DNA of 64,000 nt from Cytophagaceae bacterium (GCA_027488865.1 JAIYAU010000036.1:21723-85722), one strand, 5' to 3'. Counted from the stretch's first letter, positions 18,320 to 27,788 are shown. Notes: generated from the sequence alone by a model not told the origin. Numbers and translations: made by a program.

Positions 18320-18850
18320 TTAATCTAAAATTCTTGTGGCCTTTAAAAAAATATCTCTATAATATCCAGTAAGAAGTTCATTTTCCATTACACCTTTTTT
18401 AGTAGAGGCATGAATGAAAGTAACACTTTTATTAGAGTTTACTACTGTTACAATTCCTACATGAGTAATTTTTGTGTTTCCTTTTTTGTCGGTAAAAAAC
18501 ACTAAATCACCTTTTTTCAACTCACCAATATATACTCTTTTCCCTATTTTGGACTGATCTCCAGCTACTCGTGGTAAGGTAATATCAATGGCTTTGTAAG
18601 ATGCACAAGCTAGACCTGAACAATCTATGCCATTTCTATCATTTCCACCGTACTTATACTTTACCCCCGTGTATGTTCTCGCTGTGGTAATTATTTTATC
18701 AATCTTAGCTTCATCTTTTTTAGGACTTTTGCTAACTTGCTGGTTGTCATCATTAAAGTTACTTCTACTGTTGGGTTTGGTGCTTTTACAAGCATAAAAA
18801 CCAAGGATAATAATGTACAGTATTAGTAACTTATGTTTGATGAAAGGCAT
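18320..18850 (-). CDS. NlpC/P60 peptidoglycan endopeptidase, lipoprotein
   Basis: 176 residues. The N-terminus (LYIIILGFYAC, Cys21) is a lipoprotein signal with lipobox. The C-terminal two-thirds is an NlpC/P60 domain: YKYGGNDRNGIDCSG with catalytic Cys77, ITHVGIV with His130 and FIHAST with His147, completing the Cys-His-His triad. Members cut D-gamma-glutamyl-diaminopimelate bonds in peptide stems. It is likely attached to the envelope facing peptidoglycan. It is transcribed alone, 54 bp downstream of the pfkA stop. Confidence 0.9.
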   Translation of the reverse strand: MPFIKHKLLILYIIILGFYACKSTKPNSRSNFNDDNQQVSKSPKKDEAKIDKIITTARTYTGVKYKYGGNDRNGIDCSGLACASYKAIDITLPRVAGDQSKIGKRVYIGELKKGDLVFFTDKKGNTKITHVGIVTVVNSNKSVTFIHASTKKGVMENELLTGYYRDIFLKATRILD

Positions 18851-18904
18851 GATTTAATCGCATCAAATTTTATACCAATTGCGGTTTATTATTAGTGCAT
18901 TGCC

Positions 18905-20251
18905 TTAACTTTTAAAGCTTATTGGTTGCCCAGTAGCTTCTAGAACCGATTGCCAGAGTTGCGATTTTAAATCAATTTTTTTACGTTTGGAGGTAGCAAC
19001 TTCCATTGGTAAATGGGTAAATTGACCGTTAATATAGCCCACAACCATGTTTGTACGTCCAGACATGCCAGCATGAACTGCCATTTGAGCTAGTTGAAAA
19101 CAGAAAATGGAGTCATTTGGCGTGGGTGCACAGCTTCTAATGTTATAACTTGGATCAATGTATCTTAATGCAATGGGAATATTGCGTTCTTTGAAATAAC
19201 GTGTTACTTGATCCTTCAAAAACAATCCAATATCGCCAAGTTTGTGATTACCTGAGGCATCAAATTCTGGTTTTTCAGGGTTAGTTACATATTTTTGTCC
19301 AGCACCTTCTGCCACCACAATAACCGCATGGTTTTTTCTTAATAATCTATTTTCCAATTGCTTGAGTAAACCTTTGTCCCCATCAAGTTCAAATTCAAGT
19401 TCAGGAATCAAACAGAAATTAGCTTCACCTGTAGCAAGAACTGCATTAGCAGCAACAAATCCTGATTCTCTTCCCATTAGTTTTACTAATCCTATTCCAT
19501 TATAGGCGGCTTCGGCTTCAGTATGTCCGGAATGAATGGACTCACATGCTTCGGAAAAGGCAGTTTCTACACCGAAAGATTTGTCTATGAAATTAATATC
19601 ATTATCAATCGTTTTTGGTATGCCGATCACAGCAATATCCAAATTTCTTTTTTCTATCTCTTTTATTATGGCCATAGCACCCTTTTGGGTACCATCTCCA
19701 CCAACTGTATATAAGATATTGATTCCAAGTTCTTGCAGCCTATCTACCATCTTAATAGGGTCTTGATTGCCTCTAGAAGATCCTAATATTGTACCTCCTT
19801 GTGTGTGTATAGGTGATACATCATCCACCGTGAGAAGTTCAATTTCATGACCAATTTCTTTTACAAGTCCCGCATAACCAAAGCGAGCTCCATAAGTAAT
19901 TTGTTTTTCGTAGCGATAATAATTCATCATTACTATAGCTCTAATTACTGAATTTAATCCAGGACATAACCCTCCACATGTAATTACTGCAGAAACCGCT
20001 TTACCTGGCTTAAAATATAATTTTTTACGAGGTCCTGCTTTTTCAAATGCTGGTACGGGTTGCCCTTGTTTATTTAATTCTTCTATAATACTTGTATCTA
20101 TTACTGAAAGTACCTTTTCATTATCAGGTACAAAAATGCTATCATCATTATCCTCAGAAAGACGGATTGGAGAGTCGAATAGAGGTTCTCCAATTTTACG
20201 GATATCTAAATTAAGAGAAATTAATTGTTCCACTTTTTTTTCTAAGGCCAT
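18905..20251 (-). CDS. pfkA: 6-phosphofructokinase (long, probably ATP-dependent)
   Basis: 448 residues, belonging to the long PFK group rather than the 320-residue E. coli type. Motifs: ITCGGLCPGLNSVIRAIV (90-107), GGDGTQKGA (184 on), PKTIDNDI (212-219) and MGRESGFVA. The Gly in GGDG is typical of ATP users (pyrophosphate users have GGDD), whereas Lys in PKTIDND is seen in pyrophosphate enzymes and in some long ATP enzymes such as those of trypanosomatids. It phosphorylates fructose 6-phosphate in glycolysis. Donor specificity is inferred. Confidence 0.9.
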   Translation of the reverse strand: MALEKKVEQLISLNLDIRKIGEPLFDSPIRLSEDNDDSIFVPDNEKVLSVIDTSIIEELNKQGQPVPAFEKAGPRKKLYFKPGKAVSAVITCGGLCPGLNSVIRAIVMMNYYRYEKQITYGARFGYAGLVKEIGHEIELLTVDDVSPIHTQGGTILGSSRGNQDPIKMVDRLQELGINILYTVGGDGTQKGAMAIIKEIEKRNLDIAVIGIPKTIDNDINFIDKSFGVETAFSEACESIHSGHTEAEAAYNGIGLVKLMGRESGFVAANAVLATGEANFCLIPELEFELDGDKGLLKQLENRLLRKNHAVIVVAEGAGQKYVTNPEKPEFDASGNHKLGDIGLFLKDQVTRYFKERNIPIALRYIDPSYNIRSCAPTPNDSIFCFQLAQMAVHAGMSGRTNMVVGYINGQFTHLPMEVATSKRKKIDLKSQLWQSVLEATGQPISFKS

Positions 20252-20625
20252 ATTAATAATAGTATTATTTGTGAATGTGCTTGCTTGTATTGCTTAAATT
20301 AAAAGTAACTTAAGTCTGAAATTAATTGTGAATACTCATTTTATGCTCAAACAATAATACGTTTTTATTCCGAAATAAAAAACACCCAAGAAGACTATAA
20401 AATGTACTTTTGAAAAGAATTGTGTTAAATATTTGATTAACAATATAAAATAAGTAATATATTTTTTGAAAACATGGTATTTTTAGCAATCAATTTACAA
20501 TTGCTTAAGGCTCTTTAATTTTGCTTGATTTCTTTCATTAATATATTCTTTACAGCTTTTTGTGTATAATTAATGCCTAAATGTTACATTTGACACAAAT
20601 TTTGAACAAGAATAAACTATTAAAC
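20252..20625. other. Divergent intergenic region between pfkA and dinB-like gene
   Basis: About 370 AT-rich bases without a convincing gene or structured RNA. A TAATTTTG at 20516-20523 fits the -7 promoter consensus for the rightward gene, about 100 bases before its ATG, but no -33 element lies at the usual distance. Confidence 0.5.
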
Positions 20626-21084
20626 ATGGATAAATTTGTTTTTGAAGCATTGGCAACCATTCGCACTAATACTTTGAAATATATTGCATCACTTTCTGAA
20701 AAGCAACTTTTTACAATCCCTTCGGGCTTTAACAATAACATCGTATGGCAATTAGGTCACATGGTTACAACACAACAACTTTTATGTTACCACTTATCAA
20801 ATAATAGCCTTTTAATTCCACAAGAGTATGTAAGCCTTTTTAGAAAGGGAACATCTCCTAATGACCGTATGACTCAAATTAATGTAGAAGAAATACGACA
20901 TTATTTTTTTGAAACAACCTTGCAGTTCATGCCAGATTATAATGCTGGTAAGTTAAATGAGTTTACAAAGTATCCCACCTCCATGGGGGTTGAATTAACT
21001 ACCATTGAAGATGCCATTACTTTTAACTTTGGGCATGAAAACTTGCACTTTGGTGTTATTATGGCCATGACAAAAGTTGTTTAA
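20626..21084 (+). CDS. DinB-like (DinB_2) four-helix protein
   Basis: About 152 residues from the ATG at 20626; the in-frame ATG at 20581 would add 15 residues of poor similarity. The fold pattern NNNIVWQLGHMVTTQQLLCYHLSN near the N-terminus and FNFGHENLHFGVIMAM at the C-terminus supplies His residues of the DinB/YfiT metal site. Family members are metal-dependent hydrolases or thiol transferases, mostly uncharacterised. It is 17 bases upstream of purU and probably co-transcribed. Confidence 0.8.
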   Translation: MDKFVFEALATIRTNTLKYIASLSEKQLFTIPSGFNNNIVWQLGHMVTTQQLLCYHLSNNSLLIPQEYVSLFRKGTSPNDRMTQINVEEIRHYFFETTLQFMPDYNAGKLNEFTKYPTSMGVELTTIEDAITFNFGHENLHFGVIMAMTKVV

Positions 21085-21101
21085 TTTTATTTTCCAAAAA
21101 T

Positions 21102-21938
21102 ATGGAAACACACATACTTTTAATTGATTGTACTGATGAAAAGGGCTTAATTTCTAAAATAAGTACCACAATCTTTCACCATGGACTGAATATCTTGATA
21201 ATGAAAGAATATGTGGAAGAGGAAACAAATCATTTTTTCATGAGAATGGAATTGTCGGGTGAGCTTCAAATTGAAAGATTAGAGGGAGCCTTAAAAAATA
21301 TGTTGCCGAATGATGCTATTATTTCCATTAACCCAAAAAGGAAAAAGGACATTGTGCTTTTGGTTACTAAAGAGTACCATTGTTTAAGTGATTTACTTAT
21401 TAGACATAATTTTGAAGAGATAAATGCTACCATTAAAGCTGTGATTGGCAATCATGAATTTTTACGTACCTTGGTTGAGAAATTTGGATTACCTTACCAT
21501 TTTATAACTCATGAAAATAAAACTAAAGAACAATTTGAAGATGAATTGTATAGTCAAGTAGCTTATTATCAGCCTGATTATTTGGTTCTAGCCAAGTTTA
21601 TGCGAATCCTTTCTCCAGATTTTGTTGGTAAGTTTGAAAATAAAATTATCAATATCCACCATTCATTTTTACCTGCTTTTGTGGGGGCTAATCCTTATAA
21701 ACAAGCCTATGAAAGAGGTGTGAAACTAATTGGTGCTACTGCACACATTGTAAATAATCATTTGGATGAAGGGCCAATTATAACCCAACAGGTTATACAA
21801 GTAGATCATTCGCAGACTATTAAAAAGTTGGTACTTGCTGGTCATGAAGTAGAAAAAAATGTGCTTGCTGAAGCATGTAAAATGGTATTTGAGGATCGTG
21901 TTTTTGTAAGCAGAAACAAAACTATTGTTTTTAGCTAG
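21102..21938 (+). CDS. purU: Formyltetrahydrofolate deformylase
   Basis: 278 residues, standard for PurU, which hydrolyses 10-formyl-tetrahydrofolate to formate and tetrahydrofolate to balance one-carbon pools. An N-terminal ACT domain (ILLIDCTDEKGLISKISTTIF, residues 5-80) precedes a formyltransferase-fold domain with NIHHSFLPAFVGANPYKQAY and HIVNNHLDEGPIITQQV, which carry the Asn/His/Asp catalytic set. The ACT domain probably responds to an amino acid such as glycine or methionine, as in E. coli. Confidence 0.94.
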   Translation: METHILLIDCTDEKGLISKISTTIFHHGLNILIMKEYVEEETNHFFMRMELSGELQIERLEGALKNMLPNDAIISINPKRKKDIVLLVTKEYHCLSDLLIRHNFEEINATIKAVIGNHEFLRTLVEKFGLPYHFITHENKTKEQFEDELYSQVAYYQPDYLVLAKFMRILSPDFVGKFENKIINIHHSFLPAFVGANPYKQAYERGVKLIGATAHIVNNHLDEGPIITQQVIQVDHSQTIKKLVLAGHEVEKNVLAEACKMVFEDRVFVSRNKTIVFS

Positions 21939-21995
21939 AATCATTTGTGACCTTTAGCTATATTTTCTCTTAGTTATAATGGTTAAAGTGATAAA

Positions 21996-23402
21996 TTAAA
22001 TTAATTCTAAAAGAACTACATTTTCGACATGATGTGTTTGTGGAAACATATCTACGGGTTGTACTTTTTTTATACTATAATTTTGGTTCAATAAGGCCAA
22101 ATCTCTCGCTTGAGTTGCAGGGTTACAACTCACATACACTATCTTTTTTGGCAATATTTCAAGTATTTTGTTAATCACTTGAATTTCCATCCCAGCTCTT
22201 GGAGGATCGGTGATAATTACGTCAGGTTTGCCGTGTGTTAAGATAAATTCATCATTTAAAATGTTTTTCATATCACCTGCAAAAAAAGCGGTGTTGTTAA
22301 TATTGTTTATTTTAGAATTTATTTTTGCATCTTCTATAGCTTGCGGAACATATTCAATACCAATTACCTTTTTTGTATTTTTGGCAACAAAATTTGCTAT
22401 AGTTCCTGCACCCGTGTAAAGGTCATAAACTAGTTCGCTACCCGTTAAGCCTGCAAACTCTCTTGTTATTTTATATAATTCATAAGCCTGTGTGGAATTT
22501 GTTTGATAAAAGGTTTTTGGCCCAATTTGGAACTGAAGCTCTTCCATATTTTCAATAATGAACGGTTGCCCTTTAAAACAAGTTATATCCAGATCGTTGA
22601 AGGTTTCATTTCCTTTATTGTTAATCACGTACATTAAGGAAGTAATTTGTGAAAATTGATTGGCGAGATATTGCAAAAGGTGGTTTATTTGTTCAGGAAT
22701 ATTTTCATAAAATTGAACTATTACCATAAGCTCACCAATGGAACTTGATCTAATAATTAGATTACGCATAAGGCCATTTTGCGCTATTAAATCAAAAAAG
22801 GTATAGGAATTTTTTAAACAAAACTCCCTTACTGCCAACCTTATAGCATTACTTGGATCAGCTTGTAGAAAACAATGATTGATTTCAAGAACTTTGTCAA
22901 ATCTACCCGGAACATGAAAACCCAATGTATTTCTTTCTAAGATACCTTGTGCATCAATTTCTGTCTTTGTGAGCCAGCGCTTATTTGAAAATGTAAAATC
23001 TAATTTATTCCTATAGTAAGTTGTATTTTGTGAGCCTACAATTGGTAGGAGCGGCGGAAATGAAACTTTGCCAATTCTTTCTAAGGCATCTTGAACTAGT
23101 TTTTGCTTATAATGTAATTGTGTATCGTAGGCAATATGCTGCCATTTACACCCACCACATAACCCAAAATGTTCACAAAATGGTGTAGTTCTAAAAATTG
23201 ATTTTTTATGAAAGTTTGTTATTGTTCCTTCTGCAAAGTTCTTCTTTTTAGATGTTACTTTAATATCAACAATATCTCCTGGAGCCCCAAATTCTACAAA
23301 AATCACCAAATCATTGTGTTTAACAACACATTTGCCTTCGGCGGCCATATCTCCAATTTCCACATTCTCAAGAAATATTTCCTTAAATTTTGCTTTTTTC
23401 AT
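21996..23402 (-). CDS. rlmD: 23S rRNA (uracil-C5)-methyltransferase RlmD family
   Basis: 468 residues. N-terminal TRAM domain (about 1-60), then the four-Cys iron-sulfur motif starting CEHFGLCGGCKW, then a Rossmann methyltransferase domain with VYDLYTGAGTIANF (AdoMet binding), DPPRAGM and the catalytic Cys in YVSCNPAT. It makes 5-methyluridine in 23S rRNA; RlmD and RlmCD-type paralogues are hard to separate by eye, so the position methylated is uncertain. Confidence 0.9.
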   Translation of the reverse strand: MKKAKFKEIFLENVEIGDMAAEGKCVVKHNDLVIFVEFGAPGDIVDIKVTSKKKNFAEGTITNFHKKSIFRTTPFCEHFGLCGGCKWQHIAYDTQLHYKQKLVQDALERIGKVSFPPLLPIVGSQNTTYYRNKLDFTFSNKRWLTKTEIDAQGILERNTLGFHVPGRFDKVLEINHCFLQADPSNAIRLAVREFCLKNSYTFFDLIAQNGLMRNLIIRSSSIGELMVIVQFYENIPEQINHLLQYLANQFSQITSLMYVINNKGNETFNDLDITCFKGQPFIIENMEELQFQIGPKTFYQTNSTQAYELYKITREFAGLTGSELVYDLYTGAGTIANFVAKNTKKVIGIEYVPQAIEDAKINSKINNINNTAFFAGDMKNILNDEFILTHGKPDVIITDPPRAGMEIQVINKILEILPKKIVYVSCNPATQARDLALLNQNYSIKKVQPVDMFPQTHHVENVVLLELI

Positions 23403-23641
23403 ATCAACTTTTGAGCTTTTAAACTAGTAGTTTCTGGTTGGTTAGCTATTAATCCACAATATTAAGCTTTTGTCTTTTAATATACCCCATAGGTTTGAAT
23501 GGTATTGTAACAAAATGTTATTTGTTTTGAAGAGACCAGTTTATAATAGAAATACCTTTTACATTCGAAACTGTAATAGACTCAAAATACCTCTACACCG
23601 TATCAGTAAAAACTACACTATAACTCAAATAAAAATAATGC

Positions 23642-23649
23642 TATATTTG
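23642..23649 (+). promoter_or_regulatory. -7 promoter box (TATATTTG) for pyrR-pyrB
   Basis: TATATTTG fits TAnnTTTG 17 bases before the pyrR ATG. This would leave only a very short leader, which argues against a PyrR-type RNA attenuator here; no obvious -33 TTG is present at the standard spacing. Confidence 0.45.
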
Positions 23650-23666
23650 CTATTATTTCTATTGAA

Positions 23667-24209
23667 ATGCAAAAAAGGAATATAATCAACAATGAATTGC
23701 TGCAAATAATAATTAATCGTTTATGTCAGCAACTTATTGAAAACCATGATGATTTTACCAATTCTGTTATTTTAGGACTACAACCTAGAGGTGTTTTTTT
23801 GGCAGACAGAATTCAAAAAACCCTTGCAGTAAGCATAGGTAGACTAATTCCAATTGGTCAGCTTGATATTACTTTTCACCGTGATGATTATAAAAGACGT
23901 GAAATTACACCAGCACATACAATGCACGTTCCATTTATAATTGAAGGTAAAAACGTAATCCTAGTAGATGATGTGTTATGGACAGGCCGTACGGTAAGAG
24001 CGGCTATGGAAGCTATGATGGCCTTTGGACGACCACAAAAAGTAGAACTTTTAGTATTAATCGATAGAAAATATAGCAGAGAACTACCTATAGAACCTGA
24101 TTATACCGGTAAAAAGGTTAATTCTCTTCATTCCGAAAAGGTGCTCGTAGAACTAAAAGAACAAGGAGCAAAAGATGATAATGTGTGGTTAATAAAAAAG
24201 AAGGAATAA
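23667..24209 (+). CDS. pyrR: PyrR: pyrimidine operon regulator / uracil phosphoribosyltransferase
   Basis: 180 residues, the normal size. The PRPP-binding signature NVILVDDVLWTGRT (about 96-109) and the upstream GLQPRGVFLADRI and LDITFHRDDYKRR segments are as in PyrR. The enzyme converts uracil to UMP and, in Bacillus, binds pyr mRNA to attenuate transcription. I see no PyrR RNA-binding loop upstream, so its regulatory role here is unproven. It sits 6 bases before pyrB, confirming a pyrimidine operon. Confidence 0.92.
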   Translation: MQKRNIINNELLQIIINRLCQQLIENHDDFTNSVILGLQPRGVFLADRIQKTLAVSIGRLIPIGQLDITFHRDDYKRREITPAHTMHVPFIIEGKNVILVDDVLWTGRTVRAAMEAMMAFGRPQKVELLVLIDRKYSRELPIEPDYTGKKVNSLHSEKVLVELKEQGAKDDNVWLIKKKE

Positions 24210-24215
24210 TAGTTC

Positions 24216-25145
24216 ATGCAAAAACAACTAAGTGTAAATCATTTATTGGGTATTAAAGAACTCCAAAAAGACGATATTCAACTAATTTTTGAAACAGCTG
24301 ATAATTTTAAAGAAGTTATTAACAGACCTATTAAAAAGGTTCCTTCTTTGCGTGATGTTACCATTGCAAATGTATTTTTTGAAAATTCAACAAGAACTAG
24401 ACTTTCATTTGAGCTTGCACAGAAACGCTTATCTGCCGATGTTATTAACTTTTCATCTTCATCCAGTTCTGTAAAAAAAGGCGAAACTTTGTTAGATACC
24501 GTTAACAATATATTAGCCATGAAGGTTGATATGATTGTGATGCGTCATTCAAGCGTAGGTGCGCCTCATTTTCTATCTAAACATATTAGTGCACAAATTG
24601 TAAACGCCGGTGATGGAACTCACGAACATCCCACCCAAGCACTTTTAGATTGCTTTTCAATACGGGAAAAACTTGGAGAAGTAGCAGGAAAAAAAGTTTG
24701 TATTTTTGGAGATATTTTGCACTCAAGAGTGGCTTTATCTAACTTTTTTTTTTTTTTTTTACTGGGTGCAGAAGTGATGGTTTGTGGGCCAATTACTTTA
24801 ATTCCAAAATATATAAAAGAACTTGGTATTAAGGTTGAACTTGACGTTAAGAAAGCACTAGAATGGTGCGATGTTGCTAATATTCTTAGGATTCAACTTG
24901 AAAGACAACAACTTAAGTATTTTCCATCCTTACGTGAATATGCATTATACTATGGTATTAACAAGCCGCTTTTGGACAGTATTAACAAAGAAATCGTAAT
25001 TATGCACCCTGGGCCAATTAATAGGGGTGTGGAAATAACTAGCGATGTTGCAGATTCTCACCATTCAATTATCCTAGACCAAGTGCAAAATGGCGTAGCA
25101 ATAAGAATGGCAGTTATGTTTCTTTTGGCAGGGAGAATTAATTAG
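24216..25145 (+). CDS. pyrB: Aspartate carbamoyltransferase catalytic subunit
   Basis: 309 residues, usual for PyrB, which joins carbamoyl phosphate and aspartate in pyrimidine synthesis. Motifs: FENSTRTRLSFE (STRTR 58-62), SVKKGETLLDTV (flexible loop Lys), HEHPTQALLD and HPGPINRGVEI. Residues 177-181 are five Phe encoded by a 17-T run, between HSRVALSN and LGAEVMV. In Bacillus-type enzymes this helix has six ordinary residues in the same place, so length is kept but the residues are suspect. No pyrI is adjacent. Confidence 0.95.
   Translation: MQKQLSVNHLLGIKELQKDDIQLIFETADNFKEVINRPIKKVPSLRDVTIANVFFENSTRTRLSFELAQKRLSADVINFSSSSSSVKKGETLLDTVNNILAMKVDMIVMRHSSVGAPHFLSKHISAQIVNAGDGTHEHPTQALLDCFSIREKLGEVAGKKVCIFGDILHSRVALSNFFFFFLLGAEVMVCGPITLIPKYIKELGIKVELDVKKALEWCDVANILRIQLERQQLKYFPSLREYALYYGINKPLLDSINKEIVIMHPGPINRGVEITSDVADSHHSIILDQVQNGVAIRMAVMFLLAGRIN
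24744..24760. repeat. 17-T homopolymer inside pyrB
   Basis: Seventeen consecutive T encode Phe-5 and the first two bases of a Leu codon. The frame is preserved on both sides. Confidence 0.9.
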
Positions 25146-25160
25146 TAGTGAAATGCAGGT

Positions 25161-25679
25161 CTATTCTGCTTTGGAGATAAAAAAACGTACGATTAAAAAA
25201 CCAAACCAAATAGACAGAACACCAAACCATACATATTGAATCCAATAAAAGGAACCCACTTCATAGCGCAAATCAAATTGTTCTAGGTTAAACTGGGTAA
25301 TCATAAACAACCAAAACGTAATAAACACATTCAAAACTGCCGCAAAGGTATTAACCCAATTTACCAAAATATTTTTGGCATATTCACTATGGTCTTTTGA
25401 CGATTTCCAAAAATCATGGTTAGGTAATTTTATTAACTCAATTGGAAGTTGAGGAATATATGAAACCAGCATCAGTATTATAACATTGAAAGAAATAATG
25501 CCTGTCACTGAAAAATAAAATAATTGCGACTTACCAAGTGCGTAAGTACCCTCTCCATTTTGATCAAAGTATACTGCCACTTCTTGAGGCCAAGAAAAAT
25601 AACAGAAAAAAATTACTGCAAAAAATACAATTAATGATAAAAACCAAACAAATTTTGCAATGCGAAAAAGGGCAATCAT
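25161..25679 (-). CDS. Small polytopic membrane protein, DUF1648-like
   Basis: 172 residues with four hydrophobic segments (about 7-28, 51-74, 104-126, 143-166). The N-terminal pattern FFCYFSWPQEVAVYFDQNGEGTYALGKSQLFYF resembles the DUF1648 motif found in SdpI-like membrane proteins (written here in two parts: SWPQEVAVYFDQNG and YALGKSQLFYF). Function unknown. It is convergent with pyrB (15 bases between stops) and its start is divergent from the DEAD-box gene. Confidence 0.65.
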   Translation of the reverse strand: MIALFRIAKFVWFLSLIVFFAVIFFCYFSWPQEVAVYFDQNGEGTYALGKSQLFYFSVTGIISFNVIILMLVSYIPQLPIELIKLPNHDFWKSSKDHSEYAKNILVNWVNTFAAVLNVFITFWLFMITQFNLEQFDLRYEVGSFYWIQYVWFGVLSIWFGFLIVRFFISKAE

Positions 25680-25856
25680 TATTAATAGAGGTTATTGAAT
25701 TAATGATAAATATTGTAGTAGGTTAACTGCGACAAAAGTAACGTTTGTTTAACACAAATTGTTAATATTAATTTAAAATTGTCATATTTTTCTGAATTAT
25801 AGCATTGCTAAAGCACTCTAAGGTTGGTTAAATGTTATAAAGGCAACTCAGTCGGA

Positions 25857-25888
25857 TTGGTATCATTGCCTAAGTATAACTATCTTTG
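25857..25888 (+). promoter_or_regulatory. Promoter of the DEAD-box helicase gene
   Basis: TTG at 25857-25859 and TATCTTTG at 25881-25888 match the Bacteroidota -33/-7 pair with a 21-base spacer, the same spacing as at 11822-11853. Transcription would start around 25895, leaving a leader of about 10 bases. Confidence 0.6.
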
Positions 25889-25905
25889 TTCACAAATAAT
25901 ACAAA

Positions 25906-27138
25906 ATGAAATTTGAGGATTATAATATTTCTTATGAAGTAAAGAAAGGCCTAGATGCATTAGGTTTTAAAAAGCCCACCGATATTCAATTTAAATCAAT
26001 CCCACCTATACTTAAAGGTGAAGACGTGTTAGCAATAGCCCAAACAGGTACAGGTAAAACAGCTGCATTTGCCATTCCAATTCTTAGTATATTACAAGAA
26101 TATAAAAAAAATCAATCCCGTGATGATGGGGTTAAATGCTTGGTAATGGTGCCCACACATGAGTTGGCTATTCAAATTTCGGAGGTATTTAATAAATTAG
26201 GAAAATACACTCGAGTAACTACCTACGCGTTATTTGGTGGAGTGGAGCAAGATCCACAAATAAAGGAGCTAAACGAAGGTGTTGATATATTAGTAGCTAC
26301 CCCAGGTAGAATGTTTGATTTAGTAAGTCAAGGCTATCTTAGGCTACACCGTATTAACACCCTTATCTTAGATGAGGCAGATCACATGCTTGATCTTGGG
26401 TTTATTAAAGATATAGAAGATTTAGTAAAAAAATTACCTAAAAGCCGTCAAACATTGTTTTTTTCGGCTACTATTAATGATTATATAAAAAGTTTGGCCT
26501 ATTCTTTGGTTAAAAATGCCATAAGAATTCAAATTTCACCAAAAGACCCTGTTTCTAAAAATGTGACACATTCAGTGATGTTCATAGAAATGGATGATAA
26601 AAGATTTTTTTTGGAGAGAATTGTAAATGAACATCCTGAAAGTAAAATATTGGTTTTTGTGCGTACCAAGGTACGTGCGGAAAGGGTAAAAGCTGCCATG
26701 GCACGCGTGGCAATTGAATCGGAGACCATTCATGGAGATAAAGAACAAGCCTCCAGACTTGAGGTAATGAAAAAATTTGCAAATGGTGAAATTAAACTTC
26801 TAATTGCCACTGATGTTAGTGCAAGAGGTATCGATATACCTGGTGTAGAATATGTGGTAAATTATGATTTGCCCGATGTTTCAGAAAATTATGTGCACAG
26901 GGTTGGTCGTACAGGTAGAGGATTTAATAAAGGTGTTGCCATATCATTTTGCAGCGAGGAGGAGAAGCCAATACTTGAAGAAATTGAAACATTTCTTGCA
27001 AAACCAATCCAAGTAATAGGGATGGATAAAAGAGATTATAATTCAACCATTGAATTTACTGCCGACGTAGATAATGATTGGAAAAAATTGTTAAAAGATG
27101 CTGAGAAAGAAGAATACAAACCTAAAAAGAGGAAATAA
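25906..27138 (+). CDS. DEAD-box ATP-dependent RNA helicase
   Basis: 410 residues. All core motifs are present: Q motif (FKKPTDIQFKSIP), AQTGTGKT (45-52), PTHELAIQ, TPGR, DEAD, SAT, then in the second RecA domain ILVFVRTKVRAERV, ATDVSARGIDIP and HRVGRTGR. A short Lys/Glu-rich tail (KEEYKPKKRK) follows. It resembles RhlE-type helicases that act in ribosome assembly or RNA decay. The subfamily is inferred from the short tail. Confidence 0.93.
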   Translation: MKFEDYNISYEVKKGLDALGFKKPTDIQFKSIPPILKGEDVLAIAQTGTGKTAAFAIPILSILQEYKKNQSRDDGVKCLVMVPTHELAIQISEVFNKLGKYTRVTTYALFGGVEQDPQIKELNEGVDILVATPGRMFDLVSQGYLRLHRINTLILDEADHMLDLGFIKDIEDLVKKLPKSRQTLFFSATINDYIKSLAYSLVKNAIRIQISPKDPVSKNVTHSVMFIEMDDKRFFLERIVNEHPESKILVFVRTKVRAERVKAAMARVAIESETIHGDKEQASRLEVMKKFANGEIKLLIATDVSARGIDIPGVEYVVNYDLPDVSENYVHRVGRTGRGFNKGVAISFCSEEEKPILEEIETFLAKPIQVIGMDKRDYNSTIEFTADVDNDWKKLLKDAEKEEYKPKKRK

Positions 27139-27191
27139 TGGCTTAGCTGAAATACGGCACGCCTAATTAAAATGAAAATTTTGGTTAAAAA

Positions 27192-27755
27192 ATGAAATAT
27201 TTAATAGCTGGACTTGGAAATATAGGTTCAGAATACGATAAAACACGCCATAATATTGGCTTTATGATACTTGACCATTTGGTTAAAATGGAAAATGGTA
27301 AATTTGAATTGGCTAAGTTGGCTTTCAATAGCGAAATCAAACACAAAGGAAGAAGCATCCATTTAATCAAGCCTACCACTTACATGAATTTAAGTGGTAA
27401 ATCCCTCAATTATTGGATGCAAGAGCTTAAGATTCCTGTAGAAAATGTTTTAGCTATTACTGATGATGTAGCATTACCTTTTGGGCAAATAAGGATGAGA
27501 CCTTCTGGATCTAATGGAGGCCATAACGGTTTGGGTAATATTCAAGAAATTCTTGGTACTGTTAATTACCCTCGAATGCGAATAGGTGTCGGCAACGATT
27601 ATCCCAAAGGCAAACAAGTGGAATACGTTTTAGGTGAATTTAATTCGTTTGAAAAATCCGAATTACCTTTACTATTGGACAAAGCAGTAGAAGCCACCCT
27701 GTCCTTTTGTACCATAGGACTCGAAAGAACAATGAATATATATAATAAAAAATAA
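27192..27755 (+). CDS. pth: Peptidyl-tRNA hydrolase
   Basis: 187 residues, full length. Releases tRNA from peptidyl-tRNA dropped by ribosomes. GLGNIGSEYDKTRHNIGF contains the conserved Asn10 and catalytic His20; KPTTYMNLSG and GSNGGHNGLGNIQEILG are also diagnostic. It lies between the helicase and truA, all on one strand with short gaps (53 and 33 bases). Confidence 0.95.
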   Translation: MKYLIAGLGNIGSEYDKTRHNIGFMILDHLVKMENGKFELAKLAFNSEIKHKGRSIHLIKPTTYMNLSGKSLNYWMQELKIPVENVLAITDDVALPFGQIRMRPSGSNGGHNGLGNIQEILGTVNYPRMRIGVGNDYPKGKQVEYVLGEFNSFEKSELPLLLDKAVEATLSFCTIGLERTMNIYNKK

Positions 27756-27788
27756 AACATAAAGAATAATTTAAAATGGAGCTTTTAC

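Noticed and set aside
23470..23666. PyrR-dependent attenuator or riboswitch upstream of pyrR
   Set aside because: No PyrR loop sequence, no terminator/antiterminator pair, and a promoter box lies only 17 bases before the start codon.
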